The notes: generated from the letters alone by a model not told the origin. Positions 42,255-54,759 are shown, counted from the first letter of the stretch. The stretch: 64,000 nucleotides of DNA from Bacteroidota bacterium (GCA_003045895.1 PZPC01000009.1:1-64000), one strand, 5' to 3'. Numbers and translations are program-made.

Positions 42255-45200
42255 CTAATTGTACTTTTCGCCCCGGTTGATCCACTTGTCGATATCCTTT
42301 GCGCTGCGGTCGGCAGGCAGGCCGGGGTGGATGATGCGCGCGGGACATTTTTCGGCTGCCCGCACCAGGTCTTGGTAAGGCCCGCCGAGCGGGTTTTTGA
42401 TGTAAGCTTTTTTGTTTTCGTTGTAGGCAAAAATGGCAGGATTGAGCTTCGTGCATTCATCGCAGGAAGTACAGCTGTTGGTTTCGAGCCAGGGCGCCAG
42501 GTAGTTGCCGTTGCCGGTTGGCGGGGCGGTCGCAGCGGGGGTGGTCGCCAGGGGGGCTGCGTCGTTAGCCAGCGCGGTAATGCCCGTGCCTTCGCCGCCC
42601 GCCAGCTGGAGCAAGCCCTGGGCGATTTTTCCGACCACTTCGTTGCGAATCCGGCTTTCCAGGTCTTCTTCGACAACCGGTGTGGGTTTGACCCCGGCGA
42701 GCGCCCGCAGCATGGTCCAGAAGTCGCGTCTTTCTTCGCAGGAGTCTACGATCGGTTTGGCTACCAGCACCCGTTGGAGGTGTTGTTCGCGGTCGACCGC
42801 CCAGATGTAGGGGAATTTGCCTTCCCGATCAGCTTCGTCCAGCAGCAGAAAATCGGCCAGGACCACCATGTTGTCGTTCCAGGCATCGCGTGGCACCTTG
42901 CGGAAGTGTTTGCGAAAGCGGCCTTCCGTGAGGGCAAAATCGGCGAAGGTCATGGCAAGCTCCATGGTTTTCTGCTGGCCGTATTCGAGGTATTTCAGCT
43001 GGTAGGTGGGCCAGTCTTCGTGCAGGGCGGGGTTGCCGCTCAGGTCGAAAGCCGCGGCCGGGTCGACGCCCTTGTCGGGATTGTATTTAAAGATCGGGTA
43101 CGCCCGCGACTCCAGCGCCAGTTTGGCCTGGTGTACACCCAGGTCGTCGCCTACGCCGTGTTCCGGTTGGCAGGTGGTGTACAGGTTGAAGAGGGCGGGT
43201 CGTTTGGTCATCAGGCCATCGATGAAGCCTTCGATCATCTGGCTCGTATTGGCCAGCGAGCCTTGCAAGACGTAGGTGGTGCGGTGGGCCATGGCGATCA
43301 GGCCGATCTCTTTGCGGGCCTCGGATTTGCCTTTCCACACCTTGCCGTACTGGGCCATATCGGACACCTGCCCGATGAATCCAGAGGTGCAGGCCTGGCC
43401 ACCGGTGTTGGAGTACACCTGGGTATCCACGACGATGACTTTGATGGGCTTGCTGGAAGCCATCATCCGCGACAGGTTCTGGAAGCCAATATCGTACATG
43501 GCGCCGTCGCCGCCCAGCGTCACCACCGGCGGGCACAGCAGCCATTCTTCGTCGGTGAACTGCTGCCAGGTGAAGTAGGTGAAAAACTCGTCGTGCTGGC
43601 GGGGATCATAGCTGCCGGCCAGCTCCAGTTCGGCCTGGCGGATAGCCTTGAAGCCATCGGCCATCTTAGCCATGTGGCCTTCGAAAATCCCCATGGCCAT
43701 GGAGGTAGAATCCTGGAACAGGTGGTTGGCCCAGGGGAAGGGATAGGGGTTGTACGGCCAGGTGCTGCCCCATACCGACGTACAACCGGTGGCGTTGCAC
43801 ATCCCCATGTTGGCGCGCCCGCGGCCAGTGGTGCCCTGGGTGTATTTCCACTTCAGGTGCTTCAGGCGGGCGAGCACCTGCGTAGTGGATTTGAGCCACG
43901 CCTGGTCGATCGGTTCACTGCCTTTGGCCGTTTCCATCTTTTTGGCAATACCCGCCATCGTGAGGTCGGTATCACCGGACTCGGCCATAATCCGGTCCAG
44001 AAGGGAGGAATCCCCGAGATCGACCGTGCCCATTAATTTTTGCTGGATGTGCTGCTCCAGGCGCTTGATGAGGTCGTCGAGGTGGGCCAGGTGTTTCTCA
44101 ATGCGCGGTTGCATCAACGACTCGACGGTAGCCGTGAAGAGGTGGACGACCGATTTTTCGGAACAGCCCAGACAGGCACCGTCGCCACTGGCGAAAGTTT
44201 GGTAGGTTTTCTTGTCCAGGAGGATGGTCTCCAGCGGACCGATTTTTTCTTCCAGGTCGCTCACGCGCTTGTACTTGTCGGGGGTGGTGGGTAAGTCCAT
44301 CCACAGTTCCCAGTCTTTGTGCAGGTGGGCGATCGATTCCGCGGTTTGAACCATGGCGACCAGGGCGTCATCTTCACACACTTCGATGCATTCCTTGCAG
44401 CCTTTGCAGGTGGTCGGGTTGATGGTAATGCTGAATAAACCGCCACTACCCGCCGCCGCTTTTTCGGGAACCTCGAAGTAAGGTCGGGTGAGGGCGAATT
44501 TAAAGTCGCCCAATTCCTCGCGGAACCAACCAAATTCCTTGCCCAGCACGGGCCCATCCGGGCTTTCGGCGATCAGGCCGTCGATGGCTTCCTGGACGAG
44601 GGCATTGACGGTGGCACCGTTGTGCGAAGCCTGGAGTAATTGGCGGACACGGCCTTCCAGCAGGCGAACGGCCTTGGGCAAAAACTGCAATTTTTCCTGT
44701 TTTTTCTGGACGCGCCGGAGGACCGTATCCAGTACGTCGGCCAGGTCGCTCACCAGTCCGGGAATAGCGGTATCCGGACAGGCGGTATAACACTTGCCAC
44801 AAGCCGTGCAGTTATTCGGTAGCCACTTCGGGTGTTCGAAGCGGATGGAGGTCATGTCCCGGAACAGGGAGGTGGTGGAAGGCATCACGCTGAGGCCGAT
44901 GAAGGGGTCGGTGATGTTGTCATTGCCCAGGCCGCGCTGGTAAAAATTGCCGGTCTGCTCCCAGAAGCGGTGGATGTCGCTCAACTGGGAGGCGCTCTGG
45001 GGGGTGGATTTCAACATCGTCGGAATAGCTGGAGCGGCCTGGCCGTTTTGCCGGGCTACCTCCGGGTTGCCCAGCACTTTCTGCACAATTTCGCGCACTT
45101 CGTCGAAGCCGCGTTTCACCACCCGCATGTTGTCATCAACCACGCGCTGGCCTTTGGTACCAAATTTGTGTTGCAGCTGGTCTTCGATGGCCTGGAGGAG

Positions 45201-47171
45201 GGTTTCTTCCGTCAGGTTGGCTTTACCCATGATGGGCGAAGCCGCAAAAAAGGCGCCCTGGAAGGCGATGCCCTGCATGCGCAGTTGCAATTCAGGGTCG
45301 GTGGCTTCCTCGCGGGCAATCCGGAAACCGTCGATGTAAAAAATGCGGATGCCCTGGTCGATGATCACCTTTTGGTAGGGCAGGGGAATATCTGCCCACA
45401 CTTCTTCGGGGCGTTTGCGTTCGCTTTGGATGATGAAGCAGCCTCCTTTTTTCAACCCCGCCAGCGCATTGGTGTGTTTGAACACATTGGGGTCGGGGGA
45501 GAGAACCACATCCACGAAGATGTATTCGCAATTGATCCGGATGGGTTCCGCGGCCGCCGCCAGGTAGTAAGTGGTGGGTTGCCCCTTCTTTTCGGAGCCG
45601 TACTTGGGGTTGGCTTTGATGTCGTAACCGAGGAGGTCGTACAAGGTCATCGCCAGGTTTTTACCCGTGGTGATGGCACCCCAGCCGCCCACCGAGTGGA
45701 AGCGCACGGTGATGGCATCCTTGGGCATGAGGTTGGGGTTTTCCGAACCGTGGATCGCCAGTTCTTTCACGTGCGGGTAGGCTTCCTCGATGGTTTCCTG
45801 GTAGCCCTTTTGTTTGGGGGTATAGGGTTGGTCGCGAATGAAATCGATGGACAGGTAGAATTGCTTTTTGCGTTTGCCGCCGGGCACCATGTTTTCAATG
45901 GCGCCGATGAGGCCTTCAGGTTGCAGGTCGCGACTACCCAATCCGAAGGAGCCCGAATAGATGGCGGGCATATCATTGGTGCCGTAGACGGGCAGGTCGG
46001 GGTAAGGCAAATGGTGTTTGCCGGCCGCTCCGTTTTCGAGGCACTTGGACATAACGGTGCGGATTTCGCGGGCAATCGGCAGATCGGCAGCCAGCGGCTG
46101 GTCCAGGCGTTCCAGAATGGTGACGCCTTTTTTGCCGCGCAAGATGTTGCCGATGAGGTCGGCGGGGAAGGGCCGGAACATGACCAGATCGACGACCCCG
46201 ACCTTGATGCCGCGGGTTTCCCGCAGGTAATCAGCGACGGCCTCCGCGCTGGGGATGACACTCCCCTGGCCCAGGATCAGGTAGTCGGCGTCGGCAGCCC
46301 GGTAGCTCATCACGCGGGCGTAGCTGCGGCCGGTGAGCGCTTCGAAGTCAGCGAAGGCCTGGTCGGTGAGTTCCTGGATGTGGTCGAAGAAGAAAGGCCG
46401 CTGGGCGGCAACGCTTTGCATGTACGAATCCTGGTTCTGGACAATACCGGCCATCATAGGGTTGTCTACGTCCCACAATTCGGGGATGCGGCGGCGGGTA
46501 TCGCCGTAGATGATCCGTTGCGCAGGGGTTGGAGTGGTGATGATATCGTCGGGGCGGCCCAGGAATTCGGCGATCAACTCCCGCTCGGGCAGTAGCAGGG
46601 ACTCGATGAGGTGGGTCGTCAGGAAACCGTCCTGCGCGACGATGCCCGGCGTCAGGGCCAGTTCAGCTACGCGGTGAGCGATGATATTGAGGTCCGCCAC
46701 GTGCTGGGCCTTTTTGGCGAAAAGCTGAAAAAATCCCGTGTCGTCGATGGCGTGGTAGTCATCGTGACCGGCGTGCACGTTGAGCGTCGATTTGGTCATG
46801 GCCCGGCTGCCGATGTTGAGGACGTAGGTCAGCCGTTTGCCGACGGCGGCGTAAAGGGATTCGTGCATGTAGGCGATCCCCTGGCCGGAGGAAAAATTGG
46901 CTGCCCGCAAACCCGTCATCGACAGGCCAGCGGTCACGGCGGCAGCCGCGTGTTCCCCTTCCGGTTCGATGAAGATGAGGGGCCGTCCGGAGATGTTCAG
47001 GTGGCCTTTGGCGGCCGCGTCGGCCCAGTATTCTCCCATCTGCGTCGAGGGGGTGATCGGATAGGCACCGGCAGCGTCGGTAGATTCCCGTTCGCACATG
47101 ATGGCGGCGGTATTACCATCCATGGCCACCCGTACGCCTGGATACTTAACGACTTTTTTTTGTTGGCTCAT
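42255..47171 (-). CDS. nifJ: Pyruvate:ferredoxin oxidoreductase, extra-long form
   Basis: A 1638-aa single-chain PFOR, against about 1170-1200 in the classical enzyme. Domains in order: alpha/domain I with AGAYPITPSTQMGEYWAD (about 35-55) and EPEGEHAAAAVTAGLS; transketolase-like domain II; gamma domain from about 490 with RFHSVGGWGAITTGKNLA; two [4Fe-4S] motifs, CTACGKCYTACPDTA (about 790) and CKGCKECIEVCEDDA (about 923), separated by an inserted helical region; the TPP domain with CLGCSEKS, GRANMGMCNATGC, LGGDGAMYDIGFQNLSR (about 1224) and YSNTGGQACT; and a C-terminal extension ending in a further ferredoxin-like module (CTSCDECTKLNP, about 1570, with a distant EKCPARII). It interconverts pyruvate plus CoA with acetyl-CoA, CO2 and reduced ferredoxin. 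Confidence 0.95.
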   Translation of the reverse strand: MSQQKKVVKYPGVRVAMDGNTAAIMCERESTDAAGAYPITPSTQMGEYWADAAAKGHLNISGRPLIFIEPEGEHAAAAVTAGLSMTGLRAANFSSGQGIAYMHESLYAAVGKRLTYVLNIGSRAMTKSTLNVHAGHDDYHAIDDTGFFQLFAKKAQHVADLNIIAHRVAELALTPGIVAQDGFLTTHLIESLLLPERELIAEFLGRPDDIITTPTPAQRIIYGDTRRRIPELWDVDNPMMAGIVQNQDSYMQSVAAQRPFFFDHIQELTDQAFADFEALTGRSYARVMSYRAADADYLILGQGSVIPSAEAVADYLRETRGIKVGVVDLVMFRPFPADLIGNILRGKKGVTILERLDQPLAADLPIAREIRTVMSKCLENGAAGKHHLPYPDLPVYGTNDMPAIYSGSFGLGSRDLQPEGLIGAIENMVPGGKRKKQFYLSIDFIRDQPYTPKQKGYQETIEEAYPHVKELAIHGSENPNLMPKDAITVRFHSVGGWGAITTGKNLAMTLYDLLGYDIKANPKYGSEKKGQPTTYYLAAAAEPIRINCEYIFVDVVLSPDPNVFKHTNALAGLKKGGCFIIQSERKRPEEVWADIPLPYQKVIIDQGIRIFYIDGFRIAREEATDPELQLRMQGIAFQGAFFAASPIMGKANLTEETLLQAIEDQLQHKFGTKGQRVVDDNMRVVKRGFDEVREIVQKVLGNPEVARQNGQAAPAIPTMLKSTPQSASQLSDIHRFWEQTGNFYQRGLGNDNITDPFIGLSVMPSTTSLFRDMTSIRFEHPKWLPNNCTACGKCYTACPDTAIPGLVSDLADVLDTVLRRVQKKQEKLQFLPKAVRLLEGRVRQLLQASHNGATVNALVQEAIDGLIAESPDGPVLGKEFGWFREELGDFKFALTRPYFEVPEKAAAGSGGLFSITINPTTCKGCKECIEVCEDDALVAMVQTAESIAHLHKDWELWMDLPTTPDKYKRVSDLEEKIGPLETILLDKKTYQTFASGDGACLGCSEKSVVHLFTATVESLMQPRIEKHLAHLDDLIKRLEQHIQQKLMGTVDLGDSSLLDRIMAESGDTDLTMAGIAKKMETAKGSEPIDQAWLKSTTQVLARLKHLKWKYTQGTTGRGRANMGMCNATGCTSVWGSTWPYNPYPFPWANHLFQDSTSMAMGIFEGHMAKMADGFKAIRQAELELAGSYDPRQHDEFFTYFTWQQFTDEEWLLCPPVVTLGGDGAMYDIGFQNLSRMMASSKPIKVIVVDTQVYSNTGGQACTSGFIGQVSDMAQYGKVWKGKSEARKEIGLIAMAHRTTYVLQGSLANTSQMIEGFIDGLMTKRPALFNLYTTCQPEHGVGDDLGVHQAKLALESRAYPIFKYNPDKGVDPAAAFDLSGNPALHEDWPTYQLKYLEYGQQKTMELAMTFADFALTEGRFRKHFRKVPRDAWNDNMVVLADFLLLDEADREGKFPYIWAVDREQHLQRVLVAKPIVDSCEERRDFWTMLRALAGVKPTPVVEEDLESRIRNEVVGKIAQGLLQLAGGEGTGITALANDAAPLATTPAATAPPTGNGNYLAPWLETNSCTSCDECTKLNPAIFAYNENKKAYIKNPLGGPYQDLVRAAEKCPARIIHPGLPADRSAKDIDKWINRGEKYN

Positions 47172-47255
47172 TATGAATCTTATTCAAATGCTGAAAGAGA
47201 TAAGTTACACCGGCAATCTGGCAGGCTTTGCAATCCAATTGCCCAATTGTTCTCC

Positions 47256-47636
47256 TTAATAGGCGGGAGAAGTATCGTGGGTAATAGCTTGGGTTTGCCG
47301 GGCGATCTGCAGGCATTCGGCTACTTTCTCCACGTGCAGGCAGTAATCGTCTTCTTGTGCTTTGAACCGACAGTTGATGGGGGTCAGGTCAATGAGGTGG
47401 AACCGGCCATCAAGGGCCCGGCACTGATCCAGCAGGCCTGCCATGGTGACGGGTTTTTTCGCGGCTTCTCCATTGCGGTGAAGGAAAGCGATGAGGTAGT
47501 TCAATATAGATTGACGGGAGTTGACACAAATAAGGTGCGTAATCACATCTTCTTCAGCACGCTGCAATTCTTCCGTTGCGGTGTCAATCAGGCGGTCGGC
47601 CTCGCGGATCAAAAGATCGGTATTGCTATTTTCCAT
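47256..47636 (-). CDS. Uncharacterised small helical protein upstream of the PFOR gene
   Basis: A 126-aa soluble, helical protein with an acidic N-terminus (DTATEELQRAEEDVITHLIC). The middle segment RQSILNYLIAFLHRNG, followed by LLDQCRALDGRFHLIDLTPI, resembles a HEPN-type helical bundle, but the RxxxxH motif of HEPN nucleases is not seen, so the likeness may be superficial. It lies 84 bp upstream of nifJ on the same strand and is the first gene of that run, facing ppdK across a 146-bp divergent region. A regulatory or accessory role for the operon is possible but not shown. Confidence 0.6.
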   Translation of the reverse strand: MENSNTDLLIREADRLIDTATEELQRAEEDVITHLICVNSRQSILNYLIAFLHRNGEAAKKPVTMAGLLDQCRALDGRFHLIDLTPINCRFKAQEDDYCLHVEKVAECLQIARQTQAITHDTSPAY

Positions 47637-47782
47637 CCTGTCGGATTTAGAACCAGGGAATATTCCTCTCGCTAAAATGCACTGATTAGTGGTTGACGAT
47701 GGTGAGAAAAGTCAGAGTCGTTGATGATTCTGGTTATACCCCTAGTGAGCTGCGGTCCTTTACTTTGTTGAAAAAACCAGGT

Positions 47783-50542
<2,760 letters not shown>

Positions 50543-50544
50543 GG

Positions 50545-50608
50545 ATCAAATTTTTTGGTGAAAAATTTGATTTTGTCCCCGCAGCAGGTGCTGTGGGGAT
50601 TTTTTTTT
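50545..50608 (+). terminator. Two consecutive hairpins after ppdK
   Basis: The first stem is ATCAAATTTTT with AAAAATTTGAT (50545-50571), starting two bases after the stop. The second is CCCCGCAGCA with TGCTGTGGGG (50577-50598), with one G-U pair, followed by an almost uninterrupted T-run to 50608. The second is a standard intrinsic terminator; the first may assist or act on its own. Confidence 0.85.
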
Positions 50609-50716
50609 GCCAGCCAGCCAACCGGCTATTGCCGATTTTCCGGGCGCCATGTACACCAGGCGCTGGCCGCAGTTCATTGTCCCGATGCAACGTTGCGGTA
50701 AGCGCCTTATTTTTTC

Positions 50717-52606
50717 CTAACGTACCAAAGTTAAATCTCCCTTCACCGTCTGCCGTTCCGAATCGTCGGGTAGCTGGTAGGTGAGGTAGTAGATGTACAC
50801 GTCGGCCGGTGCCGGAGCGCCGTTGTAGCCACCTTCCCAGGGGGCGGTGTAGTCGTTGGAGCTGTAGATGAGCTTGCCCCACCGGGAGTAGATGCGCAAC
50901 TGGAAGTCGGTAGGTTCGCAGTTGGTGAATACCCCGAAAACATCGTTGATGCCGTCCCGGTTGGGCGAAAAAATGTTGGGCACCTGGAGCCCGCATTCGA
51001 CGATGGGTTCACAATCCTCAAACGTAAGCGTGGCGCCGGCGGTGGCTTCCCCGCAGGTGTTGGTAGCCGTCACCGTATAGGTATCCGTTTCCGTCACGCC
51101 AATCTGCGCCGTGGTGGCGCCGGTGGACCACCGCAGGGTGTCGGTGGGGTTGCTGGTCGAGGCAACGAGGATGATGGTATCCCCCACGCAATAGTCGATA
51201 TCGACCGGGAAGGTGAGGGTCAGTTCCACTCTGGGCAGGGTTTGTACCAGGAAATTTTTGATGGTCAAATAACCACAGTCATCCGTCACGGTCACCCGGT
51301 AGGTGCCCCCCTGGTCGACGGTAATGCTGGGCGTATCAGCGCCCGTGGACCACAAGTAGATAGGTCCGTCAAGCGGGGTGGTGAGGGTAGTTATTTCGCC
51401 CGCACACAGCGTCAGGGTGTCCGGCTGTAGGCGAATGCTGTCGCGGAAGGAGCGGCGGAAGATGTGGTCGGTATAGTTGGGCAAGCCCAGGAAAAATTCG
51501 TTTGCGGGGTTGTCATACGTAAAAAGGGCGAAGTCAACCGAGGGATTGGGTGCCGCCGGGCAGCGGATTTCTCCGAGGTAAGTCTGCGCAAAGCTGTTGT
51601 TAGCCGACAGGAAGTAGAGGAATCCGTTGTTGGCCATTTGCATTTGGGAGGCAAGGGAAATGTTTGCCGGTCCGGTGGCCACGGTGGTGGCAGAACCGAC
51701 GATATCGGTAGCCGTCATATCCAGGCGTTTCACTTCCGCGGCGTTGTCGATGAAGTAGAAGTAGCGGCTGTCCTGGGTGAAGGAGAAGGCATTGGCTCCG
51801 GTAGTGCTGTAGGCCAGGGGGTTGGCCACGTCGATCTGTCCGGTGGCCTTGTTGAAGGCGAAAAGGTAGTTGCCCGTAGCCAGCCAGTTGCCGGCCGGTG
51901 TCATTTTTAGTGGCGCCTCGATGGGGAAGTCGAAACCCACGAGTTGGAGGCTGACGTCCTGGTTGCCGAAACCGCTGCCGTCGGCATTGACGACCACGAA
52001 TTGGTTGATATTCTGGTCATTTTGGAAGGTGATGATCCAATACTTGTCGCCGTCGGCATGCAGGGTGCCGGTGAGGCCTTCGTAGGCGGGCACGTAGATG
52101 CGCTCGTCGGCTACTGTGACACCGCCCAGGCCGCCGTTCAGGCGCATGTCTACCTCGAAATAAGACAAGCCCCGGCCCTGGGGCTGGCTTGCGACCGTGC
52201 CTCCGAAGTCGAATTCATTTTCTTCCATGGTGAAGAGGTAGTACACCGAATCGGCCTCCGGCTTGGGTGTGATGAGGGAAGATTGCTTGGCGCTAAAACC
52301 GCCGCCTTCGGCAAAACCCATGTCGTACATCACCTCGTGGTTGCGGTTCCAGATTTTGCCAGAGGGTTGTCCGCCAGATTGCAGGGGGTCGCGGCCACCA
52401 CCATTGGTGTAAAACAGGAGCTGCCCGGTGGGGCTACAGTAGGTGGCACAGCCTTCGAAAGTTTCGATGGCGCCGTCGAGTAATTGTACGGGGTTGCCAC
52501 CGCTAAAATCAAGACCGGCCATTTGGCCAAAGTACCAACTATTGGCTTCGGGCTGAGCGGCGAGGAACAAGGGCAGCGCGAGGAAAAGGTAGCCGCATTT
52601 TTTCAT
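50717..52606 (-). CDS. Secreted propeller/Ig protein with T9SS type B sorting domain
   Basis: A 629-aa secreted protein. After the signal peptide (ALPLFLAAQ) come about 340 residues of WD40/PQQ-like propeller starting NSWYFGQMAGLDFSGG and including GCATYCSPTGQLLFYTNGGG, the usual start of gliding-motility-associated type B proteins. Two Ig/PKD-like units follow, each with the YLWSTGADTPSITV or TLRWSTGATTAQIGV pattern. The C-terminus is the type B sorting domain: VPNIFSPNRDGINDVFGVF, LRIYSRWGKLIYSS and WEGGYNGAPAPADVYIYYL. It would be placed on the cell surface by the type IX system; the ligand is unknown. Confidence 0.9.
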   Translation of the reverse strand: MKKCGYLFLALPLFLAAQPEANSWYFGQMAGLDFSGGNPVQLLDGAIETFEGCATYCSPTGQLLFYTNGGGRDPLQSGGQPSGKIWNRNHEVMYDMGFAEGGGFSAKQSSLITPKPEADSVYYLFTMEENEFDFGGTVASQPQGRGLSYFEVDMRLNGGLGGVTVADERIYVPAYEGLTGTLHADGDKYWIITFQNDQNINQFVVVNADGSGFGNQDVSLQLVGFDFPIEAPLKMTPAGNWLATGNYLFAFNKATGQIDVANPLAYSTTGANAFSFTQDSRYFYFIDNAAEVKRLDMTATDIVGSATTVATGPANISLASQMQMANNGFLYFLSANNSFAQTYLGEIRCPAAPNPSVDFALFTYDNPANEFFLGLPNYTDHIFRRSFRDSIRLQPDTLTLCAGEITTLTTPLDGPIYLWSTGADTPSITVDQGGTYRVTVTDDCGYLTIKNFLVQTLPRVELTLTFPVDIDYCVGDTIILVASTSNPTDTLRWSTGATTAQIGVTETDTYTVTATNTCGEATAGATLTFEDCEPIVECGLQVPNIFSPNRDGINDVFGVFTNCEPTDFQLRIYSRWGKLIYSSNDYTAPWEGGYNGAPAPADVYIYYLTYQLPDDSERQTVKGDLTLVR

Positions 52607-52830
52607 GTTGGAAATTTCGTGAATCAGGAATGGCTTTTATTCTTAAAATTAACGTTTGTGCAGACCATTGGATTGGCCAGCCGGAGGGTTTTTTTTACTG
52701 CCTGGCCGATAATAGGGGTGGTCTCTGGCATATTTTTCAATTTTATAAAAAAAGGCTACTTTGTTGCCACTTCCATTTTGTTCCAAGCCAGACCTAGATA
52801 AATGAACGAACGCTCCTAAAAAATAATATC

Positions 52831-53697
52831 ATGCTTGTACGCCTCTCCCTACTCACGCTAGCCTTCCTGAGCCTAAACCTGCCGGCCTGGACCCAGGATA
52901 CGATTTTCTTTGAAAAAAGAATACCCATTACCATCGGCGAAACGATCGCGTTCCGGTCGCAGATTTTAGCCGAAGAACGAATCATCAACGTCTACCTTCC
53001 CGAAGGGTACGCCGCCGATTCGGTGAAACCGTATCCGGTGATTTACTTGTTGGATGGGGCTTTCTCCGGAAATTTCACCCAAATTGCGAGCCTGGTGCAG
53101 CTGGGTTCGTTTCCCTGGATTGGTTTGCTGCCCGAATCGATCGTCGTGGGCATTGAAGACGTGCACCGCGCCAAAGGAGCTGAAAAAGGGACAAAAGATC
53201 TTGGCGACTTTACTTTTCCATCCAACAACGCCGAGGAAAAAGTACTTTTCCCCAACCAGGGTGGTTCTAATGACTTTATCGATTTCCTGGAAAAAGAGTT
53301 GCAGCCCATCATTGCGCAAACCTACCGGACGACGGCCAGCAAAACCGTCATCGGCCAGCTGTTTGGCGGGCTCCTGGCCACGGAAATCCTCTTCAAGCGG
53401 CCGCGCCTTTTTGACCATTACATCATCATTGGCCCCAGCCTTTGGTGGGATGATTATTCGCTGCTCGATTACTCGCCACGGTCGTACAATAGCCCCAAAT
53501 CCGTTTTCATTGGCGTAGGTTTTGAAGGGTCTAATATGGAACGGGCAGCCCGGCAGTTGTACGAAAAACTACGTGCCTTGAATAAGGCCGATACCCGCCT
53601 TTTCCGCCAGGATTATCGTTCCCTTGATCTGCAGGAAATACTGCACGCCGCCGTTTACGACAGCTTCCAATTTATTTTCTCGCAGCCGGGTGGATAG
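52831..53697 (+). CDS. Exported esterase-fold (alpha/beta hydrolase) protein, active site lost
   Basis: A 288-aa periplasmic protein with signal peptide (LNLPAWTQ). It follows the esterase D/IroE-type layout: ERIINVYLPEGYAADSVKPY, PVIYLLDGAF, ESIVVGIEDVHRAKG, then TYRTTASKTVIGQLFGGLLA, LFDHYIIIGPSLWWDD and a final YDSFQFIFSQ. In active relatives the nucleophile elbow reads GHSFGG or GxSxGG; here it is GQLFGG, with Leu in place of Ser. The usual HGSVP-type catalytic His segment before the last helix is also not recognisable (LQEILHAAVYDSF). The fold is intact, so it may be a binding protein or a decaying enzyme. Confidence 0.8.
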   Translation: MLVRLSLLTLAFLSLNLPAWTQDTIFFEKRIPITIGETIAFRSQILAEERIINVYLPEGYAADSVKPYPVIYLLDGAFSGNFTQIASLVQLGSFPWIGLLPESIVVGIEDVHRAKGAEKGTKDLGDFTFPSNNAEEKVLFPNQGGSNDFIDFLEKELQPIIAQTYRTTASKTVIGQLFGGLLATEILFKRPRLFDHYIIIGPSLWWDDYSLLDYSPRSYNSPKSVFIGVGFEGSNMERAARQLYEKLRALNKADTRLFRQDYRSLDLQEILHAAVYDSFQFIFSQPGG

Positions 53698-53754
53698 GCG
53701 GCTTCCCAAATAATTTTGGTGCTCTGACAATTTTAAAACTAAAAAACCAAGCCC

Positions 53755-54690
53755 ATGCGCCCCATTTTTCCCGGCCTGTTTCTCCTCAGTCTGAGCCTGC
53801 TGACCAACTGTTCGCGCCAGGTAGCAGCTACGGCCCTGGCTTACCCTGGAGGAAAGAGCAAGGCCCTCATTCTGAGCTATGACGACGGCGTCATCGAAGA
53901 CATTCCATTTGCCCATCTGTTGGAGGATCACGGCCTGGTGGGAACGTTCAACCTCAACTCTGGCTATTTGGGGGTTACCCGGGGCTGGCCCCAACCTGGC
54001 GGCGATACGGTCTTTCAACAGTACATTCCGGTCGATTCGGTGCGGTCGGTTTACAAAAACCACGAAATTGCCGCTCACGGCACTTTCCACCAGGATTTTC
54101 TGGCCCTGACGGAGGCCGAAATTCGGGAAGAAATTGGGTCTGATATAGCCAATCTGGAGCGCCTGGCAGGGCATCGCATTGAGAGTATGGCCTACCCTTT
54201 TGGCCGTTCGGATGCTACGGTAGCCACTATCGTCGGCACCACGGGCCTCACCAATGCCCGCACCGTAGCGGATACCCATACCTTCGCGCTCCCTGATAGC
54301 CTTTTCCTCTGGCATCCGACTTGCCACGACAGCCGGGCCCCAGAGCTGACCGATGCCTACCTCGCCCTGCCGAACGACACGCTCTCGCTCTTTTACGTTT
54401 GGGGCCACGCCTGGGAGTTCAAAGACCCTGCGCGCTGGCTGGCCATCCAGGATTTTTGCCGTAAAATGGGCCACCAAACGACCATCTGGTCCGTGGGGAG
54501 CGGTGCCTACGTCACTTATCTGGCGGCCCTGCACAAAGTGCGCCGCACGCCGAACCGCCTCCACAATCCGGCCAGTAACCCGCCGGTATGGGTCAGGCTG
54601 GCCAACGGGCAGTACGAACGCCTCGCGCCGGGTGCCAGTAGGCGGGCGCGGATGGGCAGCGATTCGCAGCGGATGCTGAAAAACGAATAG
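53755..54690 (+). CDS. Polysaccharide deacetylase (NodB-like) lipoprotein
   Basis: A 311-aa lipoprotein with signal FLLSLSLLTNC (Cys19). The NodB homology domain starts KALILSYDDGVIEDIPFAHL, where the two Asp are catalytic/metal ligands; AAHGTFHQDF supplies the H-x3-H metal ligands, and ESMAYPFGRSDATV and LFYVWGHAWEFKDPA the later motifs. It would remove acetyl groups from N-acetylated polysaccharide outside the inner membrane. It follows the esterase-fold gene by 57 bp in the same direction. The C-terminal 25 residues are basic and probably disordered. Confidence 0.88.
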   Translation: MRPIFPGLFLLSLSLLTNCSRQVAATALAYPGGKSKALILSYDDGVIEDIPFAHLLEDHGLVGTFNLNSGYLGVTRGWPQPGGDTVFQQYIPVDSVRSVYKNHEIAAHGTFHQDFLALTEAEIREEIGSDIANLERLAGHRIESMAYPFGRSDATVATIVGTTGLTNARTVADTHTFALPDSLFLWHPTCHDSRAPELTDAYLALPNDTLSLFYVWGHAWEFKDPARWLAIQDFCRKMGHQTTIWSVGSGAYVTYLAALHKVRRTPNRLHNPASNPPVWVRLANGQYERLAPGASRRARMGSDSQRMLKNE

Positions 54691-54699
54691 GCCTGACGC

Positions 54700-54726
54700 C
54701 CCCCACCTTCACACCTTTACCCTTAG
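54700..54726 (-). repeat. Dispersed copy of the G-rich GGTGTAAAGG repeat
   Basis: The minus strand reads AAGGGTAAAGGTGTGAAGGT and then a G-run, very like the G-rich tracts at 20821-20862 and 21749-21858. It sits between the deacetylase stop and the mtaB promoter. Confidence 0.45.
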
Positions 54727-54759
54727 ACACGTTACTTACCTCCAACCTCAAAAAATCCT

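Noticed and set aside
44832-46595. 587-aa plus-strand frame opposite nifJ, and several similar ones opposite rnf genes
   Set aside because: Antisense shadows in GC-rich coding DNA; the minus-strand frames carry complete enzyme motifs.
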